The position numbers and the translations under genes are program-made. The notes below the pieces were generated by a model. The model did no database searches and was not told where the DNA came from. It saw only the letters and a program-made list of their open reading frames with translations. Positions 43,127-53,464 of a stretch of DNA of 64,000 nucleotides are shown here, in pieces (within the stretch, counting starts at the first letter, position 1; the number at the start of each line of letters is the position of its first letter). This DNA comes from Eurosta solidaginis (Eukaryota; Arthropoda; Insecta; Diptera; Tephritidae): NCBI RefSeq assembly GCF_040869045.1, contig NC_090319.1, forward strand, positions 383,485,601 to 383,549,600, read 5' to 3'.

Positions 43127-44691
43127 TAAAGTTAAAGTTAAAGTTAAAGTTAAAGTTAAAGTTAAAGTTAAAATTAAAGTTAAAGTTAAAGTTAAAGTTA
43201 AAATTAAAGTTAAAGTTAAAGTTAAAGTTAAAGTGAATGTTAAAGTTAAAGTTGAAGTGAATGTTAAAGTTAAAATTAAAGTGAATGTTAAAGTTAAAGT
43301 GAAAGTTAAAGTTAAAGTTAAAGTCAAATTTAAAGTTAAAGTTAAAGTTAAAGTCAAAGTTAAAGTTAAATTTAAGGTTAAAGTTAAAGTTAAAGGTAAA
43401 GTTAAAGTTAAAGTTAAAGTCAAATTTAAAGTTAAAGTTAAAGTTAAAGTTAAAGTTAAAGTTAAAGGCAAAGTTAAAGTTAAATTTAAGGTTAAAGTTA
43501 AAGTTAAAGGTAAAGTTAAAGTTAAAGTTAAAGTTAAAGTTAAATTTAAGGTTAAAGTTAAATGTAAAGTTAAAGTTAAAGTTAAAGGTAAAGTTAAAGT
43601 TAAAGTTAAAGTTGAAGTTAAAGTTAAAGTTAAAGTGAATGTTAAAGTTAAAGTTGAAGTTAAAGTTAAAGTTAAAATTAAAGTGAATGTTAAAGTTAAA
43701 GTTAAAGTTAAAGTCAAATTTAAAGTTAAAGTTAAAGTTAAAGTCAAAGTTAAAGCTAAATTTAAGGTTAAAGTTAAAGTTAAATGTAAAGTTAAAGTTA
43801 AAGTTAAAGGTAAAATTAAAGTTAAAGTTAAAGTTAAAGTTAAAGTTAAAGTTAAAGTGAATGTTAAAGTTAAAGTTGAAGTTAAAGTTAAAGTTAAAAT
43901 TAAAGTGAATGTTAAAGTTAAAGTGAAAGTTAAAGTTAAAGTTAAAGTCAAATTTAAAGTTAAAGTTAAAGTTAAAGTCAAAGTTAAAGTTAAATTTAAG
44001 GTTAAAGTTAAAGTTAAAGGTAAAGTTAAAGTTAAAGTTAAAGTCAAATTTAAAGTTAAAGTTAAAGTTAAAGTTAAAGTTAAAGGCAAAGTTAAAGTTA
44101 AATTTAAGGTTAAAGTTAAAGTTAAAGGTAAAGTTAAAGTTAAAGTTAAAGTTAAAGTTAAATTTAAGGTTAAAGTTAAATGTAAAGTTAAAGTTAAAGT
44201 TAAAGGTAAAGTTAAAGTTAAAGTTAAAGTTGAAGTTAAAGTTAAAGTTAAAGTGAATATTAAAGTTAAAGTTGAAGTTAAAGTTAAAGTTAAAATTAAA
44301 GTGAATGTTAAAGTTAAAGTTAAAGTTAAAGTCAAATTTAAAGTTAAAGTTAAAGTTAAAGTCAAAGTTAAAGTTAAATTTAAGGTTAAAGTTAAAGTTA
44401 AAGGTAAAGTAAAAGTTAAAGTTAAAGTTAAAGTTAAAGTTAAAGTTAAATTTAAGGTTAAAGTTAAAGTTAAATGTAAAGTTAAAGTTAAAGTTAAAGG
44501 TAAACTTGAAGTTAAATTTAAAGTTAAAGTTAAGGTTAAATTTAACGTTAAAGTTAAAGGTAAAGTTAAAGTTAAAGTTATAGTTAAAGTTAAAGTTAAA
44601 GTTAAAATTAAAGTTAAAGCTAAAGTTAAAGTTAAAGTTAAAGTTAAAGTTATAGTTAAAGTTAAAGTTAAAGTTATAGTTAAAGTTAAAG
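43127..44691 (+). repeat. (TTAAAG)n array, segment M, with 618-bp higher-order period
   Basis: About 1.57 kb. The variant AAAGGCA occurs at 43464 and 44082, and GTGAAT at 43635 and 44253; both pairs are 618 bp (103 hexamers) apart. The array therefore has higher-order repeats, as satellites homogenised by unequal exchange do. Confidence 0.93.
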
Positions 44692-46857
44692 TTTTTTTTT
44701 TTTTTTTGTTTCGTGGAAGGAGGAAATGCTTTATGCACTGACCGGGATATTTAAGCCTCACTGCGAGACTCTCCGAGTGTAGGACTCCCTTCTGCCATGA
44801 AGGCCTACCCACTAAAACCTAACCTCCCACGGCCCGCGCAAATCCCCGTACCTGGGACCTCGTTTAGCATTACTTCGGGTACGGGTGCGCGCTACGTGAG
44901 CTCTATGGCTACTCTCACGCTAATGGGCTAGGCATCCGTCTTCTCGTTTACTGGTAAGTATATGCCTCACATATGTGCTGACCGTATCCCATCTGTCTCT
45001 TCGACAGGTCATGTTATTAATGACACTGCCCGGGGATAGGTCGCCAAGTACCTCTTCTACCCTCCTTCGCTGATGGGAGAAGTGCCTGCATTCGAAGAAG
45101 GTGTGGCGTACATCGTCTATTTCCCCACAGTACAGACAGCTCGGGCTATCAACCTTACCCATTCTGTGTAGGTATTTGCGGAAGTAACCACGTCCCGTTA
45201 GAAACTGGCTCAGGTAAAAGTCTACCTCTCCGTGCGGTCGCTTCAACCATGGATCAAGTTCAGGGATTAGTTCCCTAGTCCACTTTCCTACGATGCTGTT
45301 GCTCCACTGATCTTGCCAACGTCGGATCGATTCTTCTCGCGCCTGCAAGGCAACAGCAGCTCTACTTGCTTGCGATCCGTTGTCATATATTGTTTTTCTT
45401 TCCTCAACGAGAAGATATATCGGTATGGTTCCCGCAACGACCAGGACAGCTTCAGCTGAGACCGTGCGGTAAGCCGAAGATATTCGCAGCGCCCCTCTGC
45501 GTTGGACCGAGGTGAGGGCGACTCGGTTCTTCCGGTATTTCATTGCGTCCGCCCAGATTTCTGCACCATATAAGAGTATAGAATCCGAGGCTGATGCAAG
45601 CAACTTCCTTGTGCATGGTTTTGGGCCACCTGTGTTTGCCATTAATCTACTCAACTGCGCTATTATGCGCGCAGCTCTTTCGCAGGTCCTTCGTATGTGA
45701 TCCGAGAAGTTGAGTTTGCTGTCTAACCTCACTCCCAGATATTTCGCTGAAGCGAGTGTTTCTATTGGCTGGTCCCCAACCATCATGTTCCTGGTAGTGG
45801 GAATACGTCTCTTTGTGAGGATGACGATCTCCGTTTTGGCTGTTGCTAACTGGAGACCGTGCTCAGCCATCCACCTATTTACATTACGCATGACCTGGTT
45901 TAATTTTAGCTGTGCCAGTTCGCAGCTTGGTGCTGTTATCACAGCTGCCACGTCGTCTGCAAATGCAACGAGGAAGGTGCTTTCTGGCATGTCTAACCGA
46001 AGAAGACTGTCGTAAGTTATATTCCAGAGATCGGGACCTAGTACCGAACCCTGGGCTGCTCCACCTGTTATTTTGACCTTTTTTTGACCGTGAGTACTTT
46101 CATATATTAGATACCTCTCTCTTAGGTAGTCCCTTAAAATTTCTAACAAATATTGCGGTACTTTGAAAGTGCTTTCTAGTGCCTCAAGCATGTCCTCCCA
46201 CCTAGCTGAGTTAAAAGCGTTTTTGACGTCCAGCGTGACCAGCAACGCTATAGGTCTTGCTCTGTGGCACGCTGTCTCGGCTTTCTTGACTGCGTCTATA
46301 ACTTCTGCCATGGCATACATTGTAGAGTGCCCCCTCCGAAAACCATGCTGTCTGGGCGACAGTCCTCCGGCGTCCTGTAACGCTCTGGTGAGGCGTTGCT
46401 TCAGGAGACTCTCCATCAATTTCCCTGCTGTGTCCAACATACATAGGGGACGGTAGGATGATGGAGAGTTGGGATCTCCTTTCCCTTTTGGAATGAGAAC
46501 CAGTCGTGCTGTCTTCCATAAGGTGGGGAAAATTCTTTCTTCGAGACATTTGTTGTACATGTGCAACATAAGTTCTGGGCAGTCGTTTGCAGCTAGTCTA
46601 ATTGCCTCCGCGGGTATTCCTTCGTGCCCAGATGCTTTCCTAGGTTTCATAGTTCGCACGGCAGTTTTAAGCTCTTCTTCTTGGAATGGTTCCACGTTGC
46701 GATCTTCATGGGTAACGTACCCGCCCTCCCTAGGCAGTTGGGTGGGAAACAGGCCATCCACAATGTTCCTTATTTGGTTCTCGTCCATCAGCTGGTTTGG
46801 CGGACGGAACTTCTTCATTACTATCTTATATCCCTGCCCCCATGGGTCTCGATCCAC
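44692..46857 (-). mobile_element. R1-clade non-LTR retrotransposon, 5'-truncated copy B
   Basis: Poly(A) tail of 16 bp (44692-44707), the same 3' UTR as copy A, and the ORF2 C-terminal 645 residues. The 5' break corresponds to position 40018-40027 of copy A, in ORF2 near residue 360, and joins directly to hexamers (GATCCACTT/AAAGTT, with TT shared). 5' truncation is the usual outcome of incomplete target-primed reverse transcription. Sequence identity to copy A is very high. Confidence 0.93.
44920..46857 (-). pseudogene. ORF2 C-terminal part (RT), copy B
   Basis: Open from residue about 360 of the full protein to the normal stop, with all RT motifs (SGHEGIPAEAIRLA with a changed position compared with copy A, TLDVKNAFNSARW, FADDVAAV) and the CCHC end CLYCGEIDDVRHTFFEC. 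The endonuclease is absent. The frame is closed upstream by the TAA contributed by the hexamer array, so no natural start exists. Not functional as an element, but its lack of stops shows that the insertion is young. Confidence 0.9.
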
Positions 46858-47270
46858 TTAAAGTTAAAGTTAAAGTTAAAGTTAAAGTTAAAGTTAAAGT
46901 TAAAGTTAAAGTTAAAGTTAAAGTTAAAGTTAAAGTTAAAGTTAAGGTTAAATTTAAAGTCAAATTTAAAGTTAAAGTTAAAGTTAAGTTAAAGTTAAAG
47001 TTAAATTTAAGGTTAAAGTTAAAGTTAAAGGTAAAGTTAAAGTTAAAGTTAAAGTTAAAGTTAAAGTTAAAGTTAAAGTTAAAGTTAAAGTTAAAATTAA
47101 AGTTAAAGTTAAAGTTAAAATTAAAGTTAAAGTTAAAGTTAAAGTTAAAGTGAATGTTAAAGTTAAAGTTGAAGTTAAAGTTAAAGTTAAAGTTAAAATT
47201 AAAGTGAATGTTAAAGTTAAAGTGAAAGTTAAAGTTGAAAAAAAAGTTAAAGTTAAAGTGAAAGTTAAAT
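46858..47270 (+). repeat. (TTAAAG)n array, segment R
   Basis: About 410 bp. Variant order (GTTAAGGTTAAATTTAAAGTC, a one-base slip GTTAAGTTAAAG, GGTAAAG, then two GTTAAAATT units and GTGAATG) equals that at the end of segment L followed by the start of segment M. R is thus the uninterrupted version of the site occupied by copy A. Confidence 0.92.
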
Positions 47271-47454
47271 ATTAACTTCTCATTTATTCAGTAAAAGTAA
47301 AAAATTTGTTTTCTTATCGGTCACCACGCTTAAAAAGGTTAACTTGAATTAATATCAAAGAAAACAAAAGGTTGCATAAATATTATAATTGCATAAGTTG
47401 ATAATATGCAATAGCTTTACCGCGGCAGTCTCCGGGTGCCACACGTCCTTTTTT

Positions 47455-47935
47455 TATCAAAAACAAGTTATTCTTCTATTATCGGTTTATTATCGAGAGC
47501 GAAATATCTTCGTCGGGTTGTCGGTTTGTCATCGGCTTGGCGAATCATCGATGTATCATCTATTTCATATTTAAATTTTATCGATATTTGTTTTATATTT
47601 TATTAACTTTTTGAAAAAACCATTGCTAAATTTGTGAAAACAAATCGATAACTTTCGATAACAAATAACTTACTTTTCCATAACAAATCGAAAAACTCGA
47701 ATAACAAATCGATCAAATTTCGATATATAAGTGATAACTTCTCGATAACAACCCGAAACTTTCCAATGGCAAGTCAATTACTTTTCTAAAAATATATCGA
47801 TAACCTTTCGATAGCAAATCAAAAACTTGTTGATAACTTATTGACAACTTTTCCATACATAATTAATACTTTTAAATCGATAAGCTTGTCACAATATATC
47901 TCTAACTATTCGATGACAAATCGAAAAAAAATCGA
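47455..47935 (+). repeat. Dispersed repeat with ATCGATAA/TCGATAAC motifs
   Basis: Dense TATCGATA and CGATAAC motifs. The first part matches 25910-26330. Confidence 0.5.
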
Positions 47936-48420
47936 AGAGAACACTAGTAGGAACATGAAGGTGGACAGTTAGAGAAAAGGTTAGTTGAACATAAAATAAG
48001 AGATAGGGTGAATGAAAGACGGGGATCAAGAAAAGACAGTGGAAGGAAGACTTAGCCTTAAAAGTTGGGGAGGGGTGGTGAATGACAAAGGACAGAAGGT
48101 AGTGGCAAGGCGTGATGAGAAAATGAAAGGGAGAGGAGAAGACGATGAGAAAAAAAAATAAATATATGAGGAAGTGAAAGCGGAATCGAAAATGAACGGA
48201 TTGAAATAAAAGAAAACATGGGAGGAGTGAAGTAGGTAAAGAAGAAAGGGCGGAGCTCGCAGCATGTGAAAGGAGAGGAAGAAATCCCGCGGAAGACAAG
48301 ATGAAGAAAAGAAGGGTGATGGCAAAAAACCAAAGTGAGTACAAGAGAAATGGAAAATTATGGCAAGGAAAAGGGAGAGGAAGATGAAGAAGAGGAAGAA
48401 CAACCCACGATAGTTTAGAT
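47936..48420 (+). repeat. Polypurine-rich tract
   Basis: Almost 0.5 kb where the plus strand is mainly A and G (units like GGAAGGAAGA, GAGGAGAAGACGATGAG). Minus-strand frames over it encode Phe/Ser/Leu-rich peptides and look spurious. Confidence 0.6.
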
Positions 48421-48494
48421 TTCTTCGAAATTATTTTTATATTAGCCTATAGCGCAATAAAGCGAAGGAGAGGTTTACTAGTTTTTATAAACAA

Positions 48495-48830
48495 AAGTTG
48501 ATTAGGTCCGGTCCGTAAGAACCTTATGTAGACAGAGTATGTTCGCCCGATGACCAAACTGAAAATTGCCATCAAACACTAAGACCTTCCTTTTTATTTA
48601 ACAACTCCGTTCTCTTGCCAACTACAAGGAACTTTGCTGGACCCACCTTAATTTCGAAATCCAATAGCACAAGACTATGGTATACAGTACTGTCGTCGGA
48701 GTGTTTTCGGTTAACCTTACATCAGGTAATATTGACTGCGGTAAGATGTTTGAAAGACCCAACATACCTAAACCTACAACTATTCGCACATCTTTATAGG
48801 GGAATGTTTGCCTAGCAGTTAGCGTGAAGT
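48495..48830 (-). pseudogene. Possible 3' end remnant of the non-LTR family at 61467
   Basis: GTCCGGTCCGTAAGAACCTT and CTCTTGCCAACTACAAGGAA resemble 61488-61520 and 61612-61640 in order and spacing. Similarity is weak and no coding part is seen. Confidence 0.35.
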
Positions 48831-48879
48831 AGGCTTCATTTGGTGCTTATGTAGAATTGTACGAACTGAAGAGGCCTGT

Positions 48880-49440
48880 GCCTTGGATCGGAATTTGGTC
48901 GGTACGAATTCGGGCTTGTTTCCTGAAAATTGGGATTATGACGGGCATCCTTGGAGGAGAGGGAGTGAAGAAAGCCTTCACACATTTTGTATAGAAGATA
49001 ATACTAAGAAGATGGCTTATCGCCCAGACTATTTCACAGGGAACTTACATTGGAACCGAGTCCGGAACCGAACTCGAACCCGAACATGGTGCTGAGTTTG
49101 TATCTGGAACCGTATTCTGTACAGAATACCTAACCGGAAACAGAGCCGAATACGTGAGCTAATCCGAAACCAAATGGGGTACCGGAACCGAAATCAAGTC
49201 CGGGACCGAAACCGCAAGCGAGCCTGAAACTGAATAACGTAACGAGTATGGAACTGGAACCAAATCTGGTAATGAATCCGGAACCGGGACCGAAACCAGC
49301 TCAAAAAAAAACTGAATCCAAACCGAATCGGGCACCAAAACTGGAACCGAATCCAGAACCGTAATCGGAATCGCAACTTCAATTTTCTGGTTATCTCTGT
49401 TACCTGTGCTCTAGATAATTTACAATCAATTTGGGTATTC
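48880..49440 (+). repeat. Dispersed repeat with GGAACCGAA-type minisatellite (copy 2)
   Basis: Same upstream block as at 28900-29080 (ATTGGGATTATGACGGGCAT, GGAGGAGAGG), then degenerate GGAACCGAA/CCGAAACCG units to about 49390. Confidence 0.55.
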
Positions 49441-49734
49441 ACGTGACCCTTGTTATCCGTTTATCTGCTAATGTGGTTATATTTTTAATAAATTTTGCAA
49501 AAACCAAATTCCCTGGAAACAAATAATTGATAAGTTGATAACGAGCTGACGTGAATAGCCCAAAAATTTTACTGGAAGTACACCTGTATTTTTACATATC
49601 GAACTTCGCGGGTACTTGGTATTCACGCCTTTTTTAGTATTAGCTTACATATACTTAGGTCGAACATTGTATGGAAAATTAGGACTAGCAAGTTATCTGT
49701 TTAAAAATTACTTTTGTATAATGTATTTTATTTG
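49441..49734. other. Fragments of DINE-like tail, otherwise nothing
   Basis: 49690-49735 is a reversed piece of the AT-rich DINE-like tail (complement of CTATTACAAATAAAATACAT). 49530-49570 resembles GATAAG...GTGAATAGCCC on the plus strand. Confidence 0.35.
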
Positions 49735-49905
49735 TAATAGACTAAGCGGGGTCGCCCCTTGGCAGTAGTTTTGCGAACACTCCGAATTTATTTCTGTTGG
49801 CATTAAACATATTTTGTATGAAAAATTAAGTAGAAGCACAACGTAAATAGGAAGCGAAGTTTAGGCTTACATCTCCTCAGAAGTAAATCGCGCCAAGCAT
49901 ATTCT
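49735..49905 (+). mobile_element. SINE body, 5'-truncated
   Basis: AAGCGGGGTCGCCCCTTGGC through GCGAAGTTTAGGCTTACATC and AATCGCGCC corresponds to the body and 3' end of the tRNA-headed SINE found at 54425-56480. The tRNA-like head is missing. Confidence 0.55.
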
Positions 49906-50377
49906 TTTTAATAGTGGCTCCACTATTTGACGGTTTTCAAAACAGGTTGATTAGTGCGACATCCAGCGATAGCTTTAGCCAAAGTAAAATTATATTTTGG
50001 TAAAATATCAGCTGTTCAATGCCCTGGAAAACTTTCCATATTCATAACACCCAATTAATTTTCCCAAATGTATTTTCCCACACAAATATATTTTCACTTA
50101 GCCATAGATACAGATATATGTATACAGACATCGGCTATTGGTGCCTTAACCTAAACTATGTGATAACTTCATGAAATAGAAAATGTAAAAAATTTGGAAA
50201 CGGAAAATACAATCTCCAATATTTGAATAAATTCGCCAGCGCAAAAATTTATAGATTATGGGTCTTGGCGAAAACCAAAAACTAATTGGTGGGCTATGGT
50301 ATCGTTATGACTAAGGCGTTATTTTATGACTTCAATAGCCGATTACGTTGACTTCCATAGAGTTGGTTGGATCAGCT
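49906..50377. other. No recognisable feature
   Basis: AT-rich, no gene or repeat identified. Confidence 0.4.
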
Positions 50378-50482
50378 AGGTTAGGTTAGGTAGTAGTTTC
50401 CCTAATAAGGGGAGCTCACTTGGACAACATGAAGGTCCGTTGTGATACCACATGCAATAAAATAAAGGTGACATAGATCGAG

Positions 50483-50893
50483 CTACTTAGAGAATCGTTG
50501 GGTAGCAACGATAAAGCTCCGAATGATACCGATCCCAACTTTGGATAAATCCTCGGGAGATCCAAGTGAGTCGCGACCGAAGTACGTTCGCCTAGTTCTA
50601 ACAAAAGCTGGGCAATCAAGCATAAAGTGATTCGGTGATTCCACCCCATCATCCTCCATACAGCTGCAGCAGGTTGGAGTTTTTAGTATATTGAGCCGCA
50701 CCGTATGGATACCCATAGGACAGTGCCCTGTCAAAACCCCAATGACCATTGATAGGTGAGCCTTAGTGAACCCAATTATTTCAGCAGACCTCCTGCCATC
50801 CACCTTTGGCCAGAAAGATATTGCTACCCTGCAAGACGTGGTGTCCGCCCAACGTTTGCTGAGCTGACTCGAGGCCCAGCAATGGAGGAGCAA
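50483..50893 (-). pseudogene. C-terminal region of non-LTR ORF2
   Basis: Contains WPKVDGRRSAEIIGFTKAHL and CCSCMEDDGVESPNHFMLDC, the same Cys/His block as at 1478-1837. Follows the RNase H remnant at about 50900-51350, where DS and surrounding residues are interrupted by stops. Part of one decayed ORF2. Confidence 0.72.
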
Positions 50894-51353
50894 TCCACAG
50901 GTGGCCAGCGGTATACCGAAATGCCTACAGTCATCTTCATCCCGTTCAGTTGTACCGATGCGGGCTAAAAGATACGCTTAGCAGTTACCCGGGATATCAC
51001 TATGGCCGGGGACCCAGATAATCTTAATTATAAAATAATTCGATGCAATCGCAAGCGAGGTCAGGCCCTCCCAGACCACCCCGATCGCACTGTAGTTGAG
51101 ATCAAGGCCTTGATATCCACTTAGCTATCAGAGTAGATATTAGATTCGCTAATCGTAGTAGCACTGGATAGCATTTCATCCACCGCATACTTAATCGCAG
51201 CAACTTCCGCTTGGAATACACTGCAGTGATCAGCCAACTTAAACTTGCGACTTACATTCAGCTCTTGACAAAAGACCACCCACCAACCTTTCCGCCCAAC
51301 TTCGACCCATCCGTGAACAAGTTAGCCGGTCCTATGCCCCATATAATTTCTTT

Positions 51354-52367
51354 TCACCTCTCCTCTGTCGATGGAATGACTGGGGTGAAGGTTGTATAGG
51401 TAGTAGTTATCGGCATATAATAGTCGATCCTGTCTGGGATAAAGTCGAAACTGGTAAGAGCGTTAGAGTGTCCGAAGCCAGAAAGCCCATAGCCCATATC
51501 ACGAAGCCTAACTAACGACCGGGCCGTGGTCGACTTTCCCGCAATATCTACTGGATATATGTTCAGCATGACGTTCAGTGCCAAGTTAGGTGTTATTCTG
51601 AGAGCGCCACTGACACCGATCAGCGCCGTCCGTTGCGCTGACACTAACGTTTTTGAGGTGCTCGCCGTGGCCCGTGCTTTCCACCAGACCAGCACCCCAT
51701 AGAGCGGAATCTGGTTGACCACCATCTCATGAAGCCAGTGCACTACTCTTGGCGAGAGTCCCCATCTCTCTCTGATAGCCCCCCTGCAGCAATACAAGGC
51801 AACCGCGGTCTTCCTGGCCCTATCTTCCACACTGGGTCTCCAGGACAATTTCTTGTCCAAAACAATCCCCAAATATTTAACCCTATCAGAAAGTACCAAC
51901 GGTACCCCTCCAATCGAAAGTGTTCTGAAATCGGGCATCTTATATCTCCTTGTAAAAAGAACTAATTCCGTTTTTCCTGGGTTGACCGCCAATCCATATG
52001 ATTCAGCCCACCTAGCCACAGTATCCAAGTAGGCCTGCAGAACATCACGCAGGGTGCCCAGAAATTTGTCTCTGACTAGGATAGCGAGGTCCTCTGCATA
52101 GGCAACCAACCGACAGCCATTGGCTTCCATCTCCACAAGAAGCACTTTGACCACCAGAGGACTTCCGATTGCCCCCGGTAAGACATTGTTAAGAGCCACC
52201 TCGATGTCTAGAAAGTCACACAGAGCAAACTTTTTGTGTTCTAGGGATCCCTCTATTTGCTTTATAATCGAATGGAGAGCCATTTCTGTCGATCTACCCT
52301 TGCAGTGCGCATGCTGTGAAGCCGACAGTAACCCCCCGAGGTATCCTTTCCCGTAGGTACAGGTCAA
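51354..52367 (-). pseudogene. RT core and linker of the non-LTR element
   Basis: 337 residues. SASQHAHCKGRSTEMALHSI matches the RT motif usually reading Q.GFR.G.ST. The catalytic box is changed to YAEDLAILV, with Glu in place of the first Asp of YADD. KTELVLFTRRYKMPDFRTLS and VKYLGIVLDKKLSW follow. The GGVLSP block is missing: CDFLDIEVALNNV passes directly to VVKVLLVEMEANG, so about 60 residues between the palm motifs are lost. The enzyme could not function. Confidence 0.8.
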
Positions 52368-52616
52368 TTAACCGCTTAAACGACTTAAGAAGAAACAACG
52401 AGGTACTGATTGCCCTGAAATCATTAGGTGATACATGAGAGCTTCTGCCGCCTTCGGAATGAAGTTGACCCTAACCGAGTGCCAAGATTTCGGGATATAG
52501 TTAAGCCTGAGGCAGTTAGTGTAGATGATGGCCAACCAGCGGCAGGAAATCCCTAAAGACTTTTGAAGTTGCGCAGGAATGATGCCATTCGGGCCCGGAG
52601 ACTTATAGGGCTTGAA

Positions 52617-53075
52617 CTAACTTATTGCCCAGATTATATGACTTTCTCGTAGTGAAATGGCAGGAATTTCTGCATTGCCAACGACCGCCGACCATGCAGG
52701 CGAAAATTCCTGCGCAACTGGGACATCGGGAAAATTATTATCAATTAAACGTTTTAGGGACTCCTCGCTTCTCATCGACCAGTCCCCACCATCATCTCTT
52801 CGATACCCCAGAGGGGCGGGATTCCTAGAGAGTATTTTTCTAAGCCTCGTGGATTCATTGCAGCCTTCTATGTTTTCGCAGAAGCTTCGCCATGAATCTC
52901 GCTTGGCTATCCTTATTCCATATTTATAAATCTCCAGTCTCACCTTATAGAGCTCCCAGTCCGAGGGTAATTTATTCCTCCTGGCTGTGTTGAAGAGCCG
53001 CCTAATTGACGCTCTTAGGTCATCAAGAGAATCAGACCACCAGGACGGCTTGCCCTTCCCTCTGTAAGTTTTCAA
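52617..53075 (-). pseudogene. Region between endonuclease and RT of the non-LTR element
   Basis: KGKPSWWSDSLDDLRASIRR and KYGIRIAKRDSWRSFCENIE followed by ESLKRLIDNNFPDVPV are typical of the linker before RT in insect non-LTR ORF2 ('K.PWW...L..LR', 'W..FC', 'L...HFP'). The frame closes before the RT core; the motif PGPNGIIPAQLQK-like region lies at about 52560-52600 in another frame. The upstream endonuclease is missing. Confidence 0.72.
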
Positions 53076-53348
53076 CGGATAGGACAGTTGAAAGGCGCTA
53101 TTACTTGCCGAGCTGTGTACACTGAGTTTGCCAGGGCCTCAAAGCAGTTGTTCAGCAATTTGCTTTTTAACTTATGATCTATTCATATACATACGAGGAA
53201 ACGTTACAGTCTTGATCAAGCTTTGGTCTCACAATTTAAGGCGTTTACATACGTACCACTTTCATTGAATACAATCAAAACTATTTATTTACTAGCAATC
53301 ATAACAGTTTATTTCTACATGATATATAAAACAAATATCGCCAGTTCG

Positions 53349-53460
53349 ACTGTTGAGTGGAATGTCACCATATCTCAACTGTTGTTTCGAAAACTACCTA
53401 TCTAAAAATATTTAGAAATTCGGTGTTCTGTCGACTGAAGGTGATATTCCACTAAACAGT
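53349..53460. repeat. Small inverted repeat just downstream of the protease homologue
   Basis: ACTGTTGAGTGGAATGTCACC-like left arm (53349-53369) pairs with 53440-53460 with two mismatches. It ends 4 bp before the stop codon of the minus-strand gene, so it lies in its 3' UTR. No duplication was recognised. Confidence 0.5.
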
Positions 53461-53464
53461 GAAT

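Larger units (their letters stand above)
50378..53165 (-). mobile_element. Decayed non-LTR retrotransposon, same family as 1-1965
   Basis: The minus strand carries, in order, an RT N-terminal part, RT core, linker, RNase H remnant, Cys/His C-terminus and a CCTAA tail (complement of TAGGTTAGGTTAGG at 50376-50391). It is truncated at its 5' end near 53165. Peptides such as RVKYLGIVLDKKLSWRPSVE and MLNIYPVDIAGK match the copy at 1-1965 closely. Several stops and shifts make it inactive. Confidence 0.87.

Noticed and set aside
47889..48403. Minus-strand frames of up to 151 residues
   Set aside because: They read the complement of a polypurine tract and yield Phe/Ser/Leu-rich peptides without domain features.
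50378..50396. TTAGG telomere tract
   Set aside because: Only three units, and directly at the 3' end of a non-LTR element, so it is the element's tail.
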